A stretch of DNA of 64,000 nucleotides from Colletotrichum lupini (taxonomy: Eukaryota > Ascomycota > Sordariomycetes > Glomerellales > Glomerellaceae). This document shows positions 63,625-64,000 of this stretch, piece by piece. The stretch is taken from assembly GCF_023278565.1 (NCBI RefSeq), contig NC_064676.1, forward strand, positions 5,766,001-5,830,000. The letters run 5' to 3'. The notes beneath the pieces are model-generated. The model was not told the origin of the DNA. It worked only from the letters and a program-made list of their open reading frames with translations, and searched no databases. The stretch's first letter is position 1, and every line of letters starts with the position of its first letter. The position numbers and the translations under genes are program-made.

Positions 63625-64000
63625 TCATCGCTTTGAAAGCTCCTCCCACTGAACACCACACCATTCCTCAAGATACCCTGCCTCACCAACCTCGACACCG
63701 CGCTGCTGACAATCCGCCTCGCAAACGCCGACAATGATGGTACCCCAGTCCATACCCTCAAGCGACAGCTCCTCCGCCTCGAGCTCGGTGATGGCATGCG
63801 GCGTCATCTGCACCTCAAACACGCGCCTGGCACCACAGTTTCCGCACCGCGTCATTCCACCACTGCCGGCAGCGGCGCCCAGCTTCGCGCCCACGGCATC
63901 CGCCTTGGAGTACAGCAGCGGCGTGCCGTTGAACTCGTAGCGGATACACTGTTCCGGGTTCTGCTCCATGCGGTCCGCAAACTTTTGAAACGCCGCGTCC
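63625..64000 (-). CDS. tsr4: PDCD2 C-terminal-domain protein (Tsr4-like), 5' part outside window
   Basis: C-terminal 124 residues of a PDCD2/Tsr4-family protein; the start lies beyond base 64000. In yeast Tsr4 is a dedicated chaperone of ribosomal protein Rps2/uS5. The segment shows the PDCD2_C domain: FADRMEQNPEQCIRYEF, then the zinc-type cluster CGNCGARRVFEVQMTPHAI, and the following stretch ending EGMDWGTIIVGVCEADC, then EEWCGVQWEEL before the stop. The cysteines CxxC...CxxxC fit the family. No intron in the visible part. Identity confident, gene symbol by family only. Confidence 0.87.
   Translation of the reverse strand, partial: DAAFQKFADRMEQNPEQCIRYEFNGTPLLYSKADAVGAKLGAAAGSGGMTRCGNCGARRVFEVQMTPHAITELEAEELSLEGMDWGTIIVGVCEADCQQRGVEVGEAGYLEEWCGVQWEELSKR

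Overview
The window is nuclear DNA of a filamentous ascomycete, most likely a Sordariomycete. Genes carry short introns (mostly 50-75 nt) with GTRNGY donors and CTAAC/CTGAC-type branch sites. ATP synthase subunit c is nuclear-encoded as a 147-residue preprotein of the Neurospora type. Intergenic DNA carries scattered GGTACC/CCTAGG palindromes. Genus is not determinable by reading.

Layout. Left block (0.5-9 kb), housekeeping: RRP6 (nuclear exosome exonuclease, minus), MDM35 (mitochondrial intermembrane-space twin CX9C protein, plus), an unassigned two-TM microprotein, and 30 nt after its stop GPI1 (GPI-GlcNAc transferase subunit). A gene-poor stretch (9-18.8 kb) contains only ATP9 (minus). An accessory island (18.8-26.4 kb) holds a HET-domain gene, a tRNA-derived fragment, a STAND-N/ankyrin gene and two very long G homopolymers. 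Next come an MFS sugar-porter gene (26.4-28.8 kb) and a GH5 steryl-glucosidase/glucocerebrosidase-like gene (30.0-32.4 kb). A 3.5 kb spacer leads into BCK1 (cell-wall-integrity MAPKKK).

The right block (42.4-64 kb) is compact: SKI3, RMI1, VPS51, a NIF3-family gene, tRNA-Glu(CUC), a BolA-family gene, the beta-adaptin APL2, a 52-residue TM microprotein, a cupin, DNA ligase I, eIF3k, and the 3' part of a PDCD2/TSR4-like gene cut by the window edge.

Functional themes: RNA turnover and ribosome biogenesis (RRP6, SKI3, TSR4, eIF3k), genome maintenance (RMI1, CDC9), membrane traffic (VPS51, APL2), mitochondria (MDM35, ATP9), GPI anchors and cell wall (GPI1, BCK1). These are ordinary single genes, not a cluster. 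The points most worth a second look are the microgene directly upstream of GPI1, the HET/STAND-ankyrin pair, and several unusual gene structures: a start-codon-only coding exon, a two-codon terminal coding exon, a stop codon split by an intron, and a GC-AG intron. Splice models were built by eye; those joining several exons were checked for reading frame over the whole length.
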